Assembly (NCBI GenBank): GCA_029448655.1 | Contig: JACCLO010000008.1 | Span: forward strand, 3,410,001 to 3,474,000 | Length of the DNA stretch: 64,000 bases | Reading direction: 5' to 3' | From: Wolfiporia cocos | Taxonomy: Eukaryota; Basidiomycota; Agaricomycetes; Polyporales; Phaeolaceae | Part shown: one piece after another, positions 11,634 to 22,797 of the stretch | Layout of the letters: each line of letters starts with the position of its first letter | How positions within the stretch are numbered: position 1 is the first letter of the stretch | Program-made: the position numbers and the translations under genes | Notes under the pieces: model-generated | What the model was told of the DNA's origin: nothing | What the model saw: only the letters and a program-made list of their open reading frames with translations | Database searches by the model: none

Positions 11634-12953
11634 TCATGCCCGAGCGACCGGAGAGCGACGCGAAAAAAAAGCCGCGGATGCTGGGCACAGATCGGACGAG
11701 GTATCCATCCGGAACTTGTCGTTAAACTCGTCGTCATCGCTGCCGTCGTCCGCAAAGAAGAATTTAGGCGACTGCGGCCGCGCCGGGAGCTCCGCAATGA
11801 AGCTGTCCTCGTCTTCACACGCGTCCGGCCCATCGCCCGCGCCGAGCGCAGATACCTCCAGTACGTGCACCGAGACATCGTCGTCGCCGCCGCTCCCCGC
11901 ATCAAGGCAGGCGCCCGTTGCCGCCACCGCGCGTTGCTGCGGGAGCGTCTTGTGCAGGAGAACCTGCCAGCGCGCGAACCAATCGTGCTCCCACGAGCGC
12001 GCGAGCGCGTCATCGGCGAACGCGCGCCCGCGCGTCCCGCCCACGAGCGTCTCCTCGTCGTCGCTCGCGGACCCGCGCGACGCGGACTCGCTCGGGCCCG
12101 TGGCGCGCGCGCGGTGCAGCATGTCGTGCAGGTAGAGCATCTTGCGGATCGTGTGCGTCGGGAAGCGGCAGAAGGTGCGGTCAATAGACGCGGAGAGGTC
12201 GTCCCGGATCCGCGCGAGGTCGCCTAGGCGGGGGTATATGGGCACGCTGGGGTCTGGCGGACTGGTGCGTGCGGGCGCGGATGCGGGGGTCACGAACTCA
12301 CTCGGGTGTATATGCTGGGGTGAGGGTAAGTGCTCTGGGGCGCTTGGGGAAGTTGGAAGGATGGGTATGGCGTCGTTGTGTGAAGTAGCCACTCCCATAG
12401 AGGTCCGCGCGACGTTGCGCTCGGTCCATGCGGCGTGTCGCGAGCTCCAGACCTGTTTTACCATCTCCAGCGCATTATATGAGAAGCCATGGTATACCAG
12501 TGGGGCATTCCATATCTCGTCGTCTGAGTCTGTTGCTGGTGGCGGTGGCTGTGGTAGGGCTGAGGAGGAGGCTATGCTTTGTGCAGAAGCTAATTTGCGT
12601 GAACAGACATCTGCAGCAGAGATGCTCATTATTTTTGCTAGTTCGTCGTCGTCATACTCCTCGTCAGAGTCGTCAGACAGGTCTGTTTCGTATGTGAATC
12701 TGGGGCTGCCAAAGACTACACTGGCCGAGAACTCGGCGTCGTCGTCATCTGACCATTCATCGCTATTGTCTATGGAAAAAGCGGGGACCCTGACAAATCG
12801 TGTCGTGCGTCTCAATGGCGGCCGTTTGTGCGCCATGCGGCTTTCGGGACGAGAGGGGACATCTGCGCACTCTTCTGGCTGCTCTGGATGGCTGAGGCCG
12901 AAGAAAGGGAATCGCGGGTCGGCGGGGTGAGGAGAATGATCGTGGGTGTGCAT
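11634..12953 (-). CDS. Acidic hypothetical protein, 439 residues
   Basis: An intronless ORF on the minus strand, ATG at 12951-12953. The product has long disordered Asp/Glu/Ser stretches (DEWSDDDDAEFS, DSDEEYDDDELAKI) and a better-ordered middle around residues 240-290, including PRLGDLARIRDDLSAS and IRKMLYLHDMLHRA. A second acidic run is near the C-terminus (DDGSDDDEFNDKF). No signal peptide or membrane span. I recognise no named domain; such proteins are common in basidiomycetes without assigned function. A nuclear or chromatin role would be only a guess from the acidity. The GC-rich composition leaves long antisense ORFs, which are shadows. Confidence 0.8.
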   Translation of the reverse strand: MHTHDHSPHPADPRFPFFGLSHPEQPEECADVPSRPESRMAHKRPPLRRTTRFVRVPAFSIDNSDEWSDDDDAEFSASVVFGSPRFTYETDLSDDSDEEYDDDELAKIMSISAADVCSRKLASAQSIASSSALPQPPPPATDSDDEIWNAPLVYHGFSYNALEMVKQVWSSRHAAWTERNVARTSMGVATSHNDAIPILPTSPSAPEHLPSPQHIHPSEFVTPASAPARTSPPDPSVPIYPRLGDLARIRDDLSASIDRTFCRFPTHTIRKMLYLHDMLHRARATGPSESASRGSASDDEETLVGGTRGRAFADDALARSWEHDWFARWQVLLHKTLPQQRAVAATGACLDAGSGGDDDVSVHVLEVSALGAGDGPDACEDEDSFIAELPARPQSPKFFFADDGSDDDEFNDKFRMDTSSDLCPASAAFFSRRSPVARA

Positions 12954-14855
12954 GGTCCGTTCGAAGCAAACCTAGACTGATTACAAAGGTCGAATTGGAT
13001 AGACTGTGGGCGAGAGAGAGGAGCCAAGTCGTGCCACAAATAATCCGAACAAGAATGCTGCTCCACGTGACCGTGATGATGCTCCCACGGCATAAAGGCT
13101 GCTGACGCGGGACACAACTTGAACGTGAACCGCGACAGCAGACCACGAGCCGCGAGCCTCTCCACGCACAGGACCATCGTCCTCCATCGAGAGCATGCAG
13201 CCTGGCCCACCAGTCGAGTCGAGGCTGCTCTTAGCTCCTCGAAGCCTAGCTGGCCGCGATGCACAACAATCGCGTTCGACAGACGCACGCCACCCAACCA
13301 TCGGCTGGATGCGTGTCGGGTGTGTGCATCTGCACGGTGCGTGGGCCCATCACATTCTCTCTATCGCGTCGCGCCGTCCTCTCGACGGATTGGAGATCCC
13401 GCGTTTAGCCCGCCGGTGCTCCAATACCACCCAGGGTCCATAGCAGATCTCTTCCTCGTCCGCTAGTGGACGAGGGCTCAGGAAACTCGCGCGTGGCGGC
13501 ACTCGACGCTGGCAGGGCTACTGGCCATGGACTCCGCCAGCAACTGTCGCACGCGCACAAGCCCTGGCCCTCTCCCAGCGCCGTTTCGCGGACGGCAGCA
13601 TCGATACGAGATCCCTCGGCCAGCGCATTGCCTGGCAATGTGTGCACGAACGGTCATGGTGGACGTGAATGCTCCTGATCGAGTGGTCTCGGCGTCGCCT
13701 CGCTTGTTTGTGCCTGCATATCCTGCCCAAGGAGCCGCTACTTGACGTGCAGCGATCGTAGGCGCCACTTGCGATGGGACATCGGTGTGTTCCGAACTTC
13801 TGCATGTCGGCTGGCCGTAGGCTTTCGCTGGAAGGTCTACGGTTTCACCCTACTCGTGGTTGTCGTCATGGAAATGTGAGGTTGCGTGTTCAGACCACCA
13901 TGATGGCACGCGAGGAGCGGAAAATATTCAAAGCGAAGCCTGCCCGAGTAGGTCAGGCTGTAGCCATACCAAACCTCTACGCGGATGACAGTAGAGTCCC
14001 TGCTATGGATGCGACGTACGAGGAGAGAAGGGGTCCATGAACTGTTGATTAGATGCACTGACGTCTTTCAGTGTAATTCGCGGCGCACCGCCGTTGGCAG
14101 TCTCCACGCGAGCTCCCATCAGCGCGTCGCTATAACCAGGCTGCTCCTGGTCTGCCGTCTGTCCAATTTTTCGCCCCTTGGCCTCCTCGTGAGGTTTGTT
14201 TAGCTGTCAGGATCTGCATATGGGATCAGGTGAGGTATCCCGTGTTTCATGGTGGTGGACATGGCTTAAAAGTCTCCTACCGCCCAGGCATGGGGCCCCT
14301 TCCTTTAGCTTATACGGTTCGCCTGCTGAGGACACTAGGACAAATCATGTAATTGAACTCCTCATACACTCGAGACAGCATGATTGTTTTTGCCTCGTGG
14401 CCCTTTTTGCAGATGCCCTTTGCGATCCCACTAGAAATTTTTTCATGATCTAGTACGGTATGTTCCCAAGCACAGCCTACTTGTTGACAGCTTGTCCAAG
14501 CCAGGGTACATCAATGATCGGACCTTGCCTGACTTTGACATGTTGATGTGCTGGTCTGTGTTGTCTGCATCTGCTATACAGGCAGAGCGTGTAATTGTAG
14601 TACGGGTATCATGCGAACCATTTTTGCAAGTACAGCAATCAGGCCTCAGGCCTGAGCATCACTCCAGGTTCTCAGCGATCACCACTTGCAATTGATCGAG
14701 TTATGTCTACAGGGACCAATTGCGGCGAAACACGGGCTTCATCGATCCGCGGGCCGCAGCGCACTGCGTGACAGAATGCTGAGATGATGCGTGTGGATCG
14801 GATCGAATGGCTTGTTAAGCATGGTGTAATCTAAAACAGGGATGCGGCCTTGCAG
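12954..14855. other. Intergenic stretch, no supported gene
   Basis: Several ORFs of 70-160 codons overlap on both strands from 12.8 to 13.8 kb but have frame-shadow composition and no splice logic. The 3' half is AT-richer and empty. The part next to 12953 probably holds the promoter of the acidic protein gene. Confidence 0.35.
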
Positions 14856-14920
14856 TATAAAAGCGGTATGCGGCCGGTCTGTGTCTCTGTGTCGCTGTGC
14901 GATCCATTCACGGGCTGTGC
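14856..14920 (+). promoter_or_regulatory. Core promoter and 5' leader of secreted-protein gene A
   Basis: TATAAAA at 14856-14862 is followed about 30 bases later by TGTGTCGCTGTGCGATCCAT. Nearly the same leader occurs before paralogue B at about 16050 (GTATCGCTGTGCGATCCATT), also about 30 bases after a TATAAAG. The TATA box and leader have therefore been kept along with the duplicated genes. The start site is inferred from TATA spacing. Confidence 0.55.
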
Positions 14921-15035
14921 TCTCTTCAATCCTGTCCTTTCGTGAGCGTTCTTCCAAAGTGACGTGTCATGGTATAACAGCTACTTTGCATAGTGCCTCT
15001 GCTTGAGTGCTTGTCGCCCAAAATTTACCTTCATC

Positions 15036-15580
15036 ATGTTTCCCAGCCTATCCCTCGTAACGCTGATGATATTAACTGCAATGCGCTGCATCGCTCTCGC
15101 AGCGCCGGTCAGGTACGTCTATGCTAACAGGCTAATGTGCACGATCAAGTCCATAATGGTTCTTCACACTAGAAATGAAGGAACGATCGAGCCCGTATAT
15201 CGTGATCTGTAAGTGATAGATTTAGTCTCCCATGGTCTTATATACTCATCAAGTGCTCCAATATAAGTCCATTGCAGTTCGGCGCCACAGAAGAGTCCAC
15301 ACGCGCACATCGTCGCGGAGACGCCCTATCTATTGAACCGTCGCTTCGGGTAACTGGGATCGCGGGACGCAACATACTCCCTTATGTAGGAGAAGTTGAT
15401 ACTAGGGCCACCTGGCCTGAAGCATCTCTAGAGGATCTGATCGGTCCGTCACTGACTAGACGCGAATCGAGAGACGGGCATGCAAAGCTCAAACTTCTAG
15501 TAGGCTGGGGGACGCTCGCAACGGGGCTTGATTCTGCAATAACCGACCATACGCTCTTGCACTACACTGACGGCATTTGA
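15036..15580 (+). CDS. Small secreted protein A (tandem paralogue of B)
   Basis: Exons 15036-15112, 15173-15208 and 15268-15580 give 141 residues; both introns are phase 2. Residues 1-24 form a signal peptide (MFPSLSLVTLMILTAM, then an Ala-rich cleavage region). The third exon start was chosen at an AAG acceptor because it restores LQFGATEE, which matches LQFGVTGD in paralogue B at the same place. The mature protein has few or no cysteines, so it is not a classic disulfide-rich effector. No known domain is seen. Export from the cell is inferred from the leader. Gene B, 600 bases downstream on the same strand, has the same exon layout, intron phases and promoter motif. Confidence 0.6.
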
Positions 15581-16016
15581 GCGTGTTACATATAACATAT
15601 TGAGGATGAAAGCGGTATCCGCGCTACTCTGCTCGAAGTGTTGTGCCAGTCATCATGGTATGTACGTACTGTAGGCATACTCGCGGAGTTGATGCATTGC
15701 GAGATTGGTCTTGTCGATGCTATGATGATAGAAGGTACCTCTTTAGCTTGGTGTAAAATGCAGCTTTCATCGGTATACGCAGTACAGACAGAGGCTGTAT
15801 CCTTAGACAGCGATTATGAGTGCCACCGTAGTAGCAAGCACAGCTGCAACAGATCTGACATATCACTGCTGCTCCACATATCACGACTGTCATTTATTTT
15901 GATTGCGCACGCTTTAGCGGGATGGAAAGCTGTGACCGTTGTAATCGGAGAGCACTGCATCACGACATGCTGTTGCGTTCGGATCAATTAAGCGCTTAGC
16001 CTGTAAGCTCGGAGAC

Positions 16017-16075
16017 ACTATAAAGGGAGCATATGACTAGTCAGCATTTCTGTATCGCTGTGCGATCCATTCAGG
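16017..16075 (+). promoter_or_regulatory. Core promoter and 5' leader of secreted-protein gene B
   Basis: TATAAAG lies just after 16018, followed by GTATCGCTGTGCGATCCATT at about 16050. The block matches the one before gene A. TATA-to-ATG distances are about 160 here and 180 bases in gene A. Confidence 0.55.
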
Positions 16076-16179
16076 AGCTGAGCTTTGCATTGTCAGTGTC
16101 TCTGTACAATTGCACTTCTCAACCCATAGCTGATACTCGATTTGTAGCCGCCCAACCAACATTCGGGTTGATTCGCACG

Positions 16180-16725
16180 ATGAATAGCGTGTCCCTCTTT
16201 GTGCTGATGATCTACATGGTATTGCAGAGTTCCTCCCTAGCTCGTCCGGTTGGGTGAGCTGATGCGAGTATATTTGCGATATGCTCTGGCTGACCTGTGG
16301 CGTCAAGGGACGGAGTACCATGGCCAGTTGAGCTGGCACATCACGATATGTGAGTATCACACTTGTCGGCACTCATGCGCACTCATGTTTTCGTACCTGC
16401 TAGTCTATATGGGCGATACGACCTATCAGACCTTCAGTTCGGCGTCACTGGGGATGAGGCTAGTGCCCGCCGTCGCGAGGATCCTGTGCCAGAGGGAATG
16501 CTTTCAGTGCCCGAGACTGCACCTCATTTCCAGCAAGGGGTGGTCAAATCTCTTGGGGTCGAAGCGTTCCAAATTGGCAACGCTGAGCCTAGAACGTCTC
16601 AGTTAGCTGCTGGTAGACCGTTGCTGTATTCGCGCGCTTCAAGGTTTGGCTTCCCATGGCGAGACGAGCACTTTGGCTCAACATCTGGTGAATTGGCTGC
16701 ACCGTCTGTACTCAAGTTTTTCTAA
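16180..16725 (+). CDS. Small secreted protein B (tandem paralogue of A)
   Basis: Exons 16180-16253, 16308-16349 and 16404-16725 give 145 residues. Both introns are 54 bases long and phase 2, as in gene A, and the middle exon is short in both (36 and 42 bases). The leader is MNSVSLFVLMIYMVLQSSSL, a clear signal peptide, followed by ARPVG, matching AAPVR in gene A. LQFGVTGDEAS aligns with LQFGATEEST of A; the rest has diverged strongly. The last 100 residues are Pro/Gly/Arg-rich and end SVLKFF. No cysteine pattern or known domain. The strong divergence next to a conserved promoter suggests fast protein evolution, as seen in secreted proteins meeting hosts or competitors; that is inference. Confidence 0.6.
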
Positions 16726-17506
16726 CCAGAGAGCGAATATATGCGTGGTGTGGTCATGTCGCTGGTATCAGATTCGTGAGATGACGGCTGAGGCTACGAC
16801 TCATCACATAGCATTGTGTGCTAAGTGTGGTTGATGTGATACATGAGCGCCAACCCAGCTATATTGAGTATATGTAAAGACAGAATGAGACTCGCATGAT
16901 AACTGTTCCAGTGTCGTTGAGCACGCCTATCATTATATGGCATCACCACACCGCCTGCCAAGCATTGCAAAGATCACTTCTTTTGATATACATCGAATGA
17001 TATATCTCGTGAGATATCTTATATAATAATTCATCACTATGCTTATGTGATCTTTGCAATCTGCAATGGTCGAAGGGATGTGTATATCCATTTTGCTGGA
17101 GGCTCTGCCATACTCTTGCCTAAATTGTAGCTGGCATCAGAGCGGTTGAGCGTTTGAACCATATCCCGTTATGCCTAAAATATAGAACATTGCTACACTC
17201 GCGCGCTTCATGTCATGGCAGTTGAGTTTGCTCTTCGGCGCAAGAAAAACTGCTGGTGATAATGTAGATTCATATACAAAGTCTGCTGCATGCATACTTC
17301 ACAGATAGTCCGCCAGAGCGTTGATTTCATACGGCTATCTCCTTGATCTTGTGCAAACACAGCATGAAGGTGAAAAACGAATGTTAGATAACGAACGATT
17401 TCAGTGATGTACAGCAAGTACGAACCATTGTACTACTGGAGAGCCCTGACCAAGTGGCTTGTAACAACCGCTGGTCTATGATTACTAGTCTGTATGATCA
17501 TATATA
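16726..17506. other. Intergenic stretch before the pogo element
   Basis: AT-rich, without a supported gene. It ends at the TA target dinucleotide (17505-17506) of the transposon that follows. Confidence 0.4.
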
Positions 17507-20449
17507 CAGTCATCGATCGCTCAATGAGACACGATCACTCAATGAGACAAATGGCCTTGTTATTAAAATTCTGCATCCTACTTCCATATCTGTGCCTCGG
17601 ACTTGTTGCGCATTGGATTGTATGTATTATGAGAAGCTAGTACCAAAATTTGAAGCGGATACTGTGGACATTGCATCTCTGACAGACTGCAAATGGTCGG
17701 CTGCTACTCAAAAATGAAATCTATTTCGAGAGATCAGTCCTCTAGAAGTTACACAATATACCAACAGTGGGGTTGATTGACACTGGATTTATAATAGCTT
17801 CAAGATGACAATGCTACTGAGGTGGAAGTCACCACATTCACCGAGATTGTCAATAAAAGAGTATCGGAGGTGTTGCAGAGGCTAGTCTAATCAGGCACTG
17901 GAAGTCACATCACGCTTTCCATATAGAATTAGCAATGTCATTGCCGTGGGCTGTGGTGGTACTGGAAGCTGCCATATCAACTTCTTCTACATACAACTGC
18001 TGATCGCTGAGCTTCTACTATGGTCGGACGAGCTCAATCCAACACAAAAAAGCAGCAGCTATTCTCAGAACTCAAGGAAAAATGGATCCAGCAGGCAGTG
18101 CAGCAGTACCACCAGAATCGGAATATTTCAGGTGGCAGTCACAAGAGTTTGTGAGCCATTTGTGTAGAAATGGAGGAGGAGTGTTTCAAGGAGACTGAAA
18201 TCCAGATCAAAATAAATAAACAGACTCTACTGCGGCGAGTGGCAGGTGGAAGGAGTAGGCATGATGCCACAGGCGAGAAGAGCTGGCTCACTTCAGAAGA
18301 GACGGAGGCTGTGCTGACATTTGTTATCCAAATGGCACGGCAAGGCTTTCCCCTAACTCACCGCTATGTCAAAGAAGCGGTCGATGATATATGCCGGGCA
18401 CGATATGGAGACAGATTCCCACAGAGTGGGGTAGGCAAGCGTTGGACGTTACGCTTCCTTGAGAAGCATAGTGAACGAGTCAAGCCATTTTGGTCACGCT
18501 CACTTGACCAAGCACGAGCACGGGCAGTCAATCAGACAACACATGATGCATTCTATGACATTCTGGAGGAGGCAACGGACAGGGAGGAGGGCAACGAGCC
18601 AATTGCCCCAGAGTGTACATATGGGACTGATGAAACCGGGATACAAGAAGGGGTGGGGACAAGTGAACGGGTCTGGGGACCGGCTGGCAATAAGGTCCAG
18701 TACCAGCAGCGGAGCGGCAGCAGGGAAAGTATCACTGTGATCGTCACAATTTGCGGTGACGGAACATCCATACCTCCTGCAGTGATATTCAAGGGCCAAG
18801 GCTTCCAAACAAGCTGGGTGCAAGATAATGCTTTGTGAGTATGGGATGCTTCGTAAAACTTATATATACTCACTTGCTTCAGGCTTGGCTATTCGAAGAA
18901 AGGATATACAACAGGCGAGATCGGCATCAAATGGATCAGACATTTTGATTTGCAGACGAAGGAAAAAGCTGCGGGTCGTCGCAGACTTCTGCTTGTGGAT
19001 GGGCACATTTCACACTGCACGAAGGGATTCCTGGACTACGCGCATGCAAATCGCATCAATGTCGTCTGCTATCCAGCACATTCTACACATATTTACCAAG
19101 GCCTTGATGTTGTTATCTTCAGTGTCCTCAAGCGGTGCTGGACAGAAGCTCATGACAAATTTGAGCGCAAAACAGGTCAGAAGGTGTCGAAATCAAATTT
19201 CCTATCGATATATGGGAGGGCACACGTTAAGGCACTCACCGCGGACAACATACGCACAGCATTTCGCAAGACCGGAATCATCCCATTCAACCGCAATGCT
19301 ATCACCGCAGAAATGATGATGCCAAGCCAGGCAACATCTACTCGGGCCCATCTACCATTCCCCCCAACATCCCCAGTGCGCATGGTAGCACACATGCTGC
19401 GCGCCGAGACGGACCATCAAGTGGGAGGAAATGCATCCCATGAGCATCGTGCTTCTGATATGCTAGCACAGACATCTGCTGCTTACCTGACACAAACTAC
19501 CCCGATCCATTCGAGTCACCAGCCTCCGACAGCCACAACTATCGTTGTATCACCACGGAAAACCTATCGTTATCAAAATCTGCTTCAGGAGGCACCAGTG
19601 ACAGTGCGCGAAGGGATGCTTCAGCATGCACTGCGTGAGAGCGTCGTGCGTGACAAGGCGAGGAAGGAGCAGCTCATCAATCTGCAAGCTGCCGTTGTTC
19701 TGCAGGAGGTATATGTGGGACGGGTCAAGTCTCAGCTGCATGCGAAAGAGAATGCATCAAAGAAGAGGCAAAGCAAGATGTTTGGTAATGGCATGCCAAA
19801 GTTGCTCACCAGCGAGAGCTATCGCCAAGCAGCGGACGACGCCGATCAGCAAGCACGAACGAAGGCAGCAGAAACAGAGAGGCACAAGATCGCTAGGGCA
19901 AGATATGCAGAGGAGCTGGCACAATGGAAAATCATGGAGGCATCACGGAAAGCACACAACACAGCATGCAAAGACGAATTCAAAAGGGCACTTGAGGCAT
20001 ACAGGGCGGAATGTGAACAAGCCAGGGTTGAGGGAAGGGTCAAACGGTGGCCAAAGCCAAAGTGCGCAGCTCTAGAGAAGCCAATAGCACGGCCAAAAAT
20101 GCAAGTGGAGGGCCCGAACAAGAGCGAACAAGAGGACGGCGAAGAGGCAGACGAGAATGAGGACGAAGAGGTGTAGTCTAGATTATCAGTTGATGAGATA
20201 TGCCTAATTGGGCCTAGTCAGGCGTGATGTGACGCTGTCTCATTGAGTGGTCGTTCGTTGATAAGGACATTCAGCCATTGTTCAAATTCCACTGCCTGTG
20301 GAGGGACTTCGATAAGGGAACTCTCAATGTCAGATCATAGAGGAAGTGGGACCTGATACCCTGGTATCGTCCGATTGGCACAGAAGGAAGTCTACATGAA
20401 GTCCGAGGCAGTACAATATTTGGTTGTCTCATTGAGCGATCGATGACTG
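17507..20449 (+). mobile_element. Complete pogo/Fot1-like DNA transposon (Pogo-1), 2943 bp
   Basis: Both ends carry an inverted repeat of about 25 bases beginning CAGTCATCGATCGCTC, with TA immediately outside each end (17505-17506 and 20450-20451). This is the TA target duplication of the Tc1/mariner-pogo superfamily. A second inner copy of the CTCAATGAGACA box sits near each end (about 17530 and 20239), a likely second transposase-binding site. The interior has one two-exon transposase gene. A second copy, inverted and truncated, lies at 38762-40303 and is nearly identical where they overlap. The right end is about 280 bases from the GLE1 start codon. Confidence 0.92.
18020..20176 (+). pseudogene. 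Pogo-like DDE transposase with one internal stop
   Basis: Exons 18020-18834 and 18883-20176 join in phase 2 (48-base intron) and would encode about 702 residues. Order: N-terminal helix-turn-helix (WIQQAVQQYHQNRNIS), a CENP-B-like DNA-binding region (LTSEETEAVLTFVIQMARQG ... GKRWTLRFLEKH), then the DDE/DDD catalytic domain with TYGTDETGIQEG, LLVDGHISH and IYQGLDVV, so all three acidic residues are present. A coiled, basic C-terminal third follows and ends in an acidic tail. Codon 45 is TGA (18152-18154), between the first helix-turn-helix and the rest. Translation could restart at ATG 18170, but that product lacks part of the DNA-binding region. The rest is open, so loss of function looks recent. 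It acts in the nucleus on its own terminal repeats (family knowledge). Confidence 0.88.
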
Positions 20450-20732
20450 TAGTCAAGGTCAGGCGAAACGGTGCTGGCATAATTTCCCAACACAACAGCC
20501 GCGGCGAACTACAGTGCCTGCCATAAGCTCAGCACCCGATCCGATCAATTGCAAACTAGCCGGGTCTATCCACGTGACAGAGACCGAACGGTGGCAGCTT
20601 GGACCTGTTATCCAACACGGTCAACACTCGGCAGCCATACGCGCTCCTTGTCTCCCATCATCTACGCTTTATTGCGCTGGGTGCTGTATCGCACACATAC
20701 GAGACTTCTCTTCTCGCGGTGAACTCCACACA
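20450..20732. promoter_or_regulatory. GLE1 upstream region
   Basis: The 280 bases between the pogo element and the GLE1 ATG must include the GLE1 promoter. No TATA box was recognised. The transposon's 3' end therefore forms the immediate upstream neighbour of an essential-type gene. Confidence 0.3.
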
Positions 20733-22797
20733 ATGAGGTTCACCGCACCGCGCTCCCCGTCTGTTTCGCCTGTTAGGAGGTACGGCATATTACACTGAGG
20801 CCTCCCGATCTTACCCTTACTAGAGTGCGTTGCATAGACACCATGCCAGTAGAGAGTCCAGCTTTAGGGCACCGTCAGACTCGTCAGACTCGGACCACGA
20901 TTCCGACGGCGCGGATTCAGACTCTACCTCCACTGCGAGTACCTCTTTATCCGAGTCTCCGTTTCCCACTTCGCGTTCTGGAACCGCTTCGTCACCAGAG
21001 TAAGCTATGTGTGCATTACCTCTTGTAATTATCTAGCTCATAATGCTCGTGTATACTCAGAAAGAAAGACAGGCCACAACACAGTCGCGCCGAGCTCCAC
21101 CAGATCCAGGAGACGTTGGCCTCTATTCGCCTACGTGCTAATCACCATGATGCTTACGAGGAATGGCAGAGGGACACACGTCAGGAAGCATTTGTACGCC
21201 AATTTTCCGTCTTATTGCGGCTAGATGCTCATGTGTTCCCAGCGCGCTGCCCGACTCGAGCAGTTTAAGGCCAAGTTAAAGCGCAGCCGCATGATGCAGC
21301 GCTCGCATGCTGAGGCTGCTCAGAGGCATGCGCAAATGGCTGCAGAAGAAACGAAACGCATACAGAACGTTCTGAACAACATCAGCGCGAAGCTGCGCCA
21401 GGAAGAGGAAAAGTTTAGGGCTGCCTGGAAAGAGCGCGACGAACGCGTCAGGGCGCGCATCGAGCAAGCCATCAAACAGGAATCAGACGCTGTGGAAGCG
21501 CAGCGCGCAGCGGAGAAGAAACAGCGCGAGGAAGAAGGGCGACGTCGGGAAGAGGAGTTGAAGCAGCGCATGGAGGAGGAAAATAGGAAGAAGAAAGAAG
21601 AAGAAGAAAAGAGGAAGGAAGAAGAGGAGCGCAAGAAGGAGGAGGAAGATGTGGTCGCGGAGAAGAAACGACAGGAGGACGCTGCGCGTGTGAGGAAGGA
21701 GCGGGAAGATGCCCTGGCTCAGCAAAGGAAGTCCTTGGGCGCAGCAACTGCCACTGAAGAATGGTGTTCTGCACGCAATGCACTGAGGGCAAGCAGACAT
21801 GTTCGATGTTTAAATTGATCCTGACTCTGTACGTAGGATTTGAAGACAGGTCCGATGAAGTCCGTGAAGGGCGACAAAGCAATGAAACCAGTCTGGAGCG
21901 CCGGTCGGCGAGCCATTACGCCTAAAATTGGCCAGCTTACGAACGATCCGCAATCAATCCAACGGATCGTAAGTAGTTGTCTCGTCGTGCACTGCAGACT
22001 CTCACCATTTGCTTTTAGACCAACCAGCTTCTCGAAATTATGAACCCGAGACAAGCACACCCGCCTATCGTCTATCATGCGCTGCTCTCATCGCTAGCCA
22101 AAGCCATCCTGCTTCAGGCAGAAACGGAGGTCACGGCCGAAAAGCGCAGCGCAATACCGCTTGCACAAGTCACCGCCAACTTGCTCTGTGAACTCGCGGG
22201 CTTCCAGGAAGCCTTCTTCGCGAAATTATGCCAACGCGCCGGCGGCTGGCCGATACCCATGACCGTTCCCTCAACAGACTCGAATGGGACGCCCTTCGAT
22301 GCAGCGAGCAAGAAGAAGGCCATGGGCTACCGCGGCAGTGCCGACGAGCCTGAGACGCAGGACCAGTACGCTGAGCGCGTGTCCGGCCTCATGCGACTCT
22401 ACTTCCACGTACTCCTAGCGCAGGTCCCGCGCCCGCTCATCCAGTTCTATCGCCCGACGCGCTTCTGGACATACTTCGTACGCATGCTGGCGGACCCGGA
22501 GCTCTTGCGGAACCCGGTGGCGCCGTCGGTGATACACAGTGAGTGTCTGTGTTGTGACAAGTGCATGCGCGTCGCTGATGCCTGCCGAAAGCCGCACTGG
22601 ATGTTGGCGGGGCCGCGGCACTGTCTGCATTCGGGCCACAGTGGTTGAAGGTCCTGGAGCAGCTCTATGAGGGCGTGACGACCGGTCTGCCTGGGACTGG
22701 CGAATTGATCGGCGGGAAGTCGCCAGCGGGGACCGCAGCGCGGGTGAGGGTACAGTTGGAAGTGGAGCGCATCGTTCGGGCGTTTGGGGCCAATTAG
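20733..22797 (+). CDS. GLE1: mRNA export factor / nucleoporin GLE1
   Basis: Seven exons (20733-20779, 20826-20999, 21061-21193, 21243-21788, 21837-21968, 22019-22538, 22592-22797) give 585 residues with every phase consistent. The N-terminus is Ser/Asp-rich and disordered. Residues 119-300 form a long charged coiled coil (runs such as KKKEEEEKRKEEEERKKEEE). The GLE1 domain fills 320-585, with SIQRITNQLLEIMN, LAKAILLQAETEVTAE, GLMRLYFHVLL, FWTYFVRMLADPELL and the closing ALDVGGAAALSAFGPQWLKV. GLE1 sits at the cytoplasmic face of the nuclear pore and, with inositol hexakisphosphate, activates the DEAD-box ATPase Dbp5 to release exported mRNPs (family knowledge). Intron 4 (21789-21836) appears to start with GC rather than GT. 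Length is normal for fungal GLE1. Confidence 0.92.

Noticed and set aside
12142..12930. 262-codon + strand ORF opposite the acidic protein gene
   Set aside because: Ser-rich shadow of the Asp/Ser codons on the other strand.
18152..18170. 17-base intron removing the TGA in the pogo transposase
   Set aside because: GTGAGCC...TAG has splice-like ends but is far too short for an intron of this organism (45 bases or more elsewhere in the window).
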